Below are positions 5,662 through 6,491 of a stretch of 6,491 nucleotides of DNA, in pieces. Position 1 is the first letter of the stretch. Every line of letters starts with the position of its first letter. The notes under the pieces were generated by a model, which searched no databases, was not told the origin of the DNA, and saw only the letters and a list, made by a program, of their open reading frames with translations. Location of the stretch: assembly GCA_026982025.1 (NCBI GenBank), contig JALSHX010000019.1, positions 1 through 6,491 of the forward strand, given 5' to 3'. Position numbers and translations under genes: made by a program. The DNA is from Aquificaceae bacterium. Lineage in GTDB: Bacteria; Aquificota; Aquificia; Aquificales; Aquificaceae.

Positions 5662-6297
5662 TTAAACCTTTGAGTAAAACTCAATGATGTACTGGAGGTT
5701 CACCGGAACCTCAAGATACTCCGCCACAGCCTCCGGCAGTTTAAGGACCTTACCGCGGTAGTTAGCCTTGTCCAGTTCAAGCCACTCGGGAACACTTCTG
5801 GGGTCTATGTTCTCAAGGTTTTCCTTAATAATGGAAACCTCACGGGATGAGGGCTTGATCTCAATTATGTCCCCCGGCTCAACCTCGTATGCAGGCACAT
5901 TTACCTTCCTTCCGTTAACGAGTATATGTCCGTGAACCACAAACTGACGCGCCTGACGGCGCGTGACTGCAAACCCGAGCCGGTAAACGACATTGTCAAG
6001 TCTTCTCTCAAGGAGCTGGAGGAGGGCATCTCCCGTGTTTTCCTTGGACTTTGCTGCCCTGTCAAAGTATCTCTTAAACTGATTCTCCCTCAGTCCGCCG
6101 TACAGAAACTTTATCTTCTGCTTTTCAAGGAGACGCAGACCGAACTCGCTGAGTTTCCTTCTCCTTCCTTTAAGCCTTCCGTGCTGTCCGGGGGGGAAAT
6201 TTCTCCTCTGAAGAATCCTCGGTGCGGACCTCTTTCCCGATACGACAGCTCCGAACCTTCTGTCAAGCTTTACCCAGGGTCCTATGTACCTTCCCAT
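5662..6297 (-). CDS. rpsD: 30S ribosomal protein S4
   Basis: S4 (211 residues) is a primary 16S rRNA-binding protein that starts assembly of the small-subunit body. In many bacteria it also represses its own operon by binding the mRNA. The protein begins [16 protein letters not shown] and has the typical RRNFPPGQHG near 31-40. The S4 RNA-binding domain covers about residues 98-155, with ERRLDNVVYRLGFAVTRRQA and the HGHILVNGRKVNVPAY turn. No cysteines occur near the N terminus, so this is the zinc-free form. I chose the ATG at 6297 and not the ATG at 6327. The shorter form begins with the family-conserved MGRY and has AAGGAGGAG six bases upstream, while the longer form would overlap rpsK by 31 bases. 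The ATG overlaps the rpsK stop as TAATG. Confidence 0.97.
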   Translation of the reverse strand: MGRYIGPWVKLDRRFGAVVSGKRSAPRILQRRNFPPGQHGRLKGRRRKLSEFGLRLLEKQKIKFLYGGLRENQFKRYFDRAAKSKENTGDALLQLLERRLDNVVYRLGFAVTRRQARQFVVHGHILVNGRKVNVPAYEVEPGDIIEIKPSSREVSIIKENLENIDPRSVPEWLELDKANYRGKVLKLPEAVAEYLEVPVNLQYIIEFYSKV

Positions 6298-6491
6298 TAG
6301 ACTCTCCTCCTTGAGGGGGGCCTGCATCCGTTGTGGGGAACAGGAGTTACATCCCTGATCGCAGTCACCTTTATCCCGGACTGGAAAACAGCCCTGAGGG
6401 CGGACTCTCTACCAGCTCCGGGACCCTTGACCCTGACCTCAGCCTCCTGAAGACCGAACTCGTTAACAGCCCTTCTGAGAGCCTTCTGAGC
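6297..6491 (-). CDS. rpsK: 30S ribosomal protein S11, C-terminal part
   Basis: The frame enters from the right edge and gives 64 residues ending in a TAA. It contains [18 protein letters not shown], the conserved S11 core, and ends [16 protein letters not shown], the hallmark S11 C terminus (usually RPPKKRRV or RPPKRRRV). S11 sits on the platform of the small subunit near the mRNA exit and contacts S18 and S7. Roughly the N-terminal half is outside the window. It is translationally tied to rpsD: the stop and the rpsD start share one base, and the last codons supply the rpsD ribosome binding site. The order rpsK-rpsD-rpoA is the standard alpha-operon order. Confidence 0.97.
   Translation of the reverse strand, partial: AQKALRRAVNEFGLQEAEVRVKGPGAGRESALRAVFQSGIKVTAIRDVTPVPHNGCRPPSRRRV
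6304..6312 (-). promoter_or_regulatory. Ribosome binding site of rpsD, inside the end of rpsK
   Basis: AAGGAGGAG on the minus strand lies 6 bases before the rpsD ATG at 6297. It is encoded within the final Ser-Arg-Arg-Arg codons of rpsK. Its strength and position decide the rpsD start in favour of 6297 over the ATG at 6327. Confidence 0.85.

Noticed and set aside
6298..6327. Longer rpsD start at 6327, adding ten residues
   Set aside because: S4 proteins begin at MGRY/MARY. The extension overlaps rpsK coding sequence, and the strong SD is placed for the ATG at 6297.
1..6491. CRISPR array, insertion sequence, attachment site, defence gene or intrinsic terminator
   Set aside because: I saw no regularly spaced repeats, terminal inverted repeats, transposase or integrase motifs, or GC hairpin followed by a T run on the coding strand. 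Conserved housekeeping genes fill the window.

Overview
All recognisable genes in this window lie on the minus strand, so transcription runs from right to left. The protein sequences suggest a thermophilic bacterium of the Aquificaceae type (Aquifex/Hydrogenobacter-like). The grounds are proteins rich in K, E and R, heavy use of AGG and AAG codons, a long-form GyrB, and extreme gene packing. This placement comes from recognition and is not a database result.

Right part (about 4332-6491): the end of the ribosomal alpha operon, in the order rpsK (S11, 3' part only), rpsD (S4), rpoA (RNA polymerase alpha) and rplQ (L17). rpsD, rpoA and rplQ have clear Shine-Dalgarno (SD) sequences.

Middle (about 3484-4332): a small YggT-family membrane protein whose start overlaps the rplQ stop (TGATG). 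It is followed through an ATGA overlap by a DmsB/NrfC-type ferredoxin with motifs for four 4Fe-4S clusters and no visible catalytic partner. A tRNA gene with a CAU anticodon begins on the base after the ferredoxin stop codon.

Left part (1-3479): a predicted exported protein of unknown function starts 4 bases after the tRNA. Next come a coiled-coil C4 zinc-ribbon protein (COG1579/HP0958 type) and gyrB, which runs off the left edge at residue 729. These genes lack visible SD sequences.

The window holds only 37 bases assigned to no gene, and the largest gap is 16 bases. No intrinsic terminator, insertion sequence, CRISPR array or phage gene was seen. The layout suggests one long read-through unit joining translation and transcription genes to DNA gyrase, cut internally by tRNA processing. 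Weak -10-like boxes just before the tRNA, the zinc-ribbon gene and gyrB hint at internal promoters. I found no clear new defence or mobile system. The most interesting parts are the tRNA junction, the orphan Fe-S subunit and the shift in translation-initiation style along the cluster.
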